Of a DNA stretch of 7,147 nucleotides, positions 6,128 through 7,147 are shown piece by piece; positions within the stretch are counted from its first letter, which is position 1; every line of letters starts with the position of its first letter. The notes beneath the pieces were generated by a model. That model was not told the DNA's origin. It was given only the letters and a program-made list of their open reading frames with translations, and ran no database searches. Made by a program: the position numbers and the translations under genes. Source of the DNA: Bacteroidota bacterium (GTDB lineage: Bacteria; Bacteroidota; Bacteroidia; B-17B0; Aurantibacillaceae); contig JANYBY010000312.1 in NCBI GenBank assembly GCA_025360565.1, positions 1 through 7,147 of the forward strand. Direction: 5' to 3'.

Positions 6128-7147
6128 TTAAGATTTTTGATTTTTCATTACGTTATCAGGGCGCAAAGCGTAAATACGTTCAATAATATCTACCACTTTT
6201 AATCCTTCGAGGGCGTTGGTGGTAATTTTATTTTTTCCGGTCAACGTATCCACTACGTTTTCTATCACGCTTGGGTGATTATTTGCCGAGCCTTTGTAAG
6301 AGCCGTAATCGTTCGCGGGATTTGTTTCGTCCAGTTTTGGAAGTGTATAATCTTTAATATTGCAAACTTCTATCTGATCCATATACTGCCCGCCAACTTT
6401 TACGCTGCCTTTGCTGCCAATAATGGTAAGCGACGATTCTAAATTTTTATCCCAAACCGAAGTTGAATAATTTATGCTTCCCATTCCTCCATTCACAAAA
6501 TCAAAACTTACAAAACCGCTGTCTTCAAAATCGGTAGATTGTTTGTGATTAAAATCGGCAAATTTGGCCTGAATATTATTTATGTCGCCAAATACCCAAT
6601 ACATAATATCTATCCAATGGCTAAATTGGGTAAACAAAGTTCCTCCGTCCAAAGCCTGATCTCCTTTCCAGCCGCCTTTTTTGCCTGCCTGCTCGGTAGG
6701 CAGGTAATAGCGCTCATCACGGTTCCAATAACAATTTAATTGCACCATGTAAATATCGCCGATGATCTTTTTCTCCACTATTTCTTTTAACCAAACGCTT
6801 GGGGGCGAATAACGATTTTGCATTACACAAAAAACCGTTTTATGATGGTGCAACGCGCTGTATATAATTTTTTCGCAATCGCTTTTGCTTAGCGCCATTG
6901 GTTTTTCTACTACCACGTGTTTGTTGTGCTCCAATACTTTTAAAGAGTGGTCACAGTGCAAACCGTTAGGTGTACAAATATTTACAACCTCAATTTCGGG
7001 ATGGGCAGTTAACAATTCATCAATAGAAGGATAAAATTTTTCTTTTAAATTTTCGAGCGCCAGTTTTTCTTTTGGCATTACATCGCAAACAGCAACCAGC
7101 TCACAGCCCGGGTTACGGCGAACCATTTCGGCATGCCTTTTACCGAT
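6128..7147 (-). CDS. Gfo/Idh/MocA-family oxidoreductase, WlbA/WbpB-like (5' end outside window)
   Basis: An NAD(P)-dependent sugar oxidoreductase. Next to a UDP-GlcNAc 6-dehydrogenase the likeliest role is oxidation of UDP-GlcNAcA at C3 (as WlbA/WbpB), toward 2,3-diamino uronic acids; this is inferred from context and similarity. The frame stays open to the window edge. The seven codons before the Met at 7126 read IGKRHAE, which continues the family's usual glycine-rich dinucleotide motif, so that Met is internal and only the first few residues are missing. Counting from it: ELVAVCD (9-15) ends the second strand, VNICTPNGLH (48-57) and the catalytic-Lys motif EKPMALS (74-80, Lys75) follow, then QNRYSP (103-108) and DGGTLFTQFSHWID (160-173) with the probable catalytic His170. 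ANNHPSVIENVVDTL (281-295) and the closing helix complete the C-terminal domain. Residues 142-148 (LPTEQAG) look like an insertion from a short palindrome between RYY and KKGGWKG. Substrate is uncertain. Confidence 0.9.
   Translation of the reverse strand: MGKRHAEMVRRNPGCELVAVCDVMPKEKLALENLKEKFYPSIDELLTAHPEIEVVNICTPNGLHCDHSLKVLEHNKHVVVEKPMALSKSDCEKIIYSALHHHKTVFCVMQNRYSPPSVWLKEIVEKKIIGDIYMVQLNCYWNRDERYYLPTEQAGKKGGWKGDQALDGGTLFTQFSHWIDIMYWVFGDINNIQAKFADFNHKQSTDFEDSGFVSFDFVNGGMGSINYSTSVWDKNLESSLTIIGSKGSVKVGGQYMDQIEVCNIKDYTLPKLDETNPANDYGSYKGSANNHPSVIENVVDTLTGKNKITTNALEGLKVVDIIERIYALRPDNVMKNQKS
6683..6704. repeat. Short palindromic element read in frame within the Gfo/Idh gene
   Basis: CCTGCCT (6684-6690) and AGGCAGG (6698-6704) form a perfect 7-bp inverted repeat around the 7-base GCTCGGT. 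Allowing one G-T pair, the stem extends outward to 6681 and 6707. On the minus strand it adds LPTEQAG after Arg-Tyr-Tyr, without shifting the frame. The CCTGCC/GGCAGG palindrome and its LPTEQAG/TEQAG translation are wording I recall recurring in Bacteroidota genomes and proteins. The flanking RYY and KKGGWKG would join directly if the 21 bases were removed. Insertion is inferred; a close homolog lacking these residues would confirm it. Confidence 0.7.

Noticed and set aside
7124..7126. ATG at 7126 as the true start of the Gfo/Idh gene
   Set aside because: The frame stays open to the window edge and the seven upstream codons (IGKRHAE) continue the family's dinucleotide-binding region, so the start lies outside the window.

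Overview
The window looks like a piece of a Bacteroidota chromosome. Two adjacent genes encode exported proteins ending in a type IX secretion (T9SS) type A sorting domain, a system confined to that phylum. DNA is AT-rich, no clear Shine-Dalgarno sites are seen, and several short repeats resemble dispersed palindromic elements I associate with Bacteroidota genomes. I cannot name a genus.

Layout. 37-1122 (minus): rfbB/rmlB, dTDP-glucose 4,6-dehydratase. 1123-1180: a 58-nt, very AT-rich divergent promoter region. 1181-2905 and 2905-4608 (plus): two tandem paralogous T9SS cargo proteins sharing a TAATG stop/start overlap. Each has a signal peptide, a probable beta-propeller-like body, a CARDB/Ig-like domain and a C-terminal sorting domain. 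4609-4814: a convergent intergenic region holding an imperfect tandem repeat and a long hairpin. 4815-6107 (minus): a TviB/WbpO-type UDP-N-acetylhexosamine 6-dehydrogenase. 6128-7147 (minus, 5' end outside the window): a Gfo/Idh/MocA oxidoreductase of WlbA/WbpB character, 20 nt upstream of the dehydrogenase and probably in one operon with it.

How the genes fit together. The three minus-strand genes make activated sugars for surface polysaccharide or LPS: dTDP-4-keto-6-deoxyglucose from RfbB, and probably UDP-GlcNAcA and its 3-keto derivative from the dehydrogenase/oxidoreductase pair. The plus-strand cargo pair sits inside this sugar locus. In Porphyromonas gingivalis, type A cargo is joined to A-LPS through a sugar made by a Wbp-type pathway, so the neighbourhood may be functional. 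It may equally be chance, since cargo genes are numerous in such genomes.

Most notable: two unrelated conserved enzymes each carry a short GC-rich palindrome read in frame as extra residues (721-765 in rfbB; 6683-6704 in the oxidoreductase). A third repeat family fills the convergent intergenic region, and a fourth may be present at 1-30. The window therefore appears to record repeated insertion of small palindromic elements, tolerated inside essential-type enzymes as surface-loop peptides. I see no CRISPR array, tRNA, rRNA, transposase or obvious defence system.
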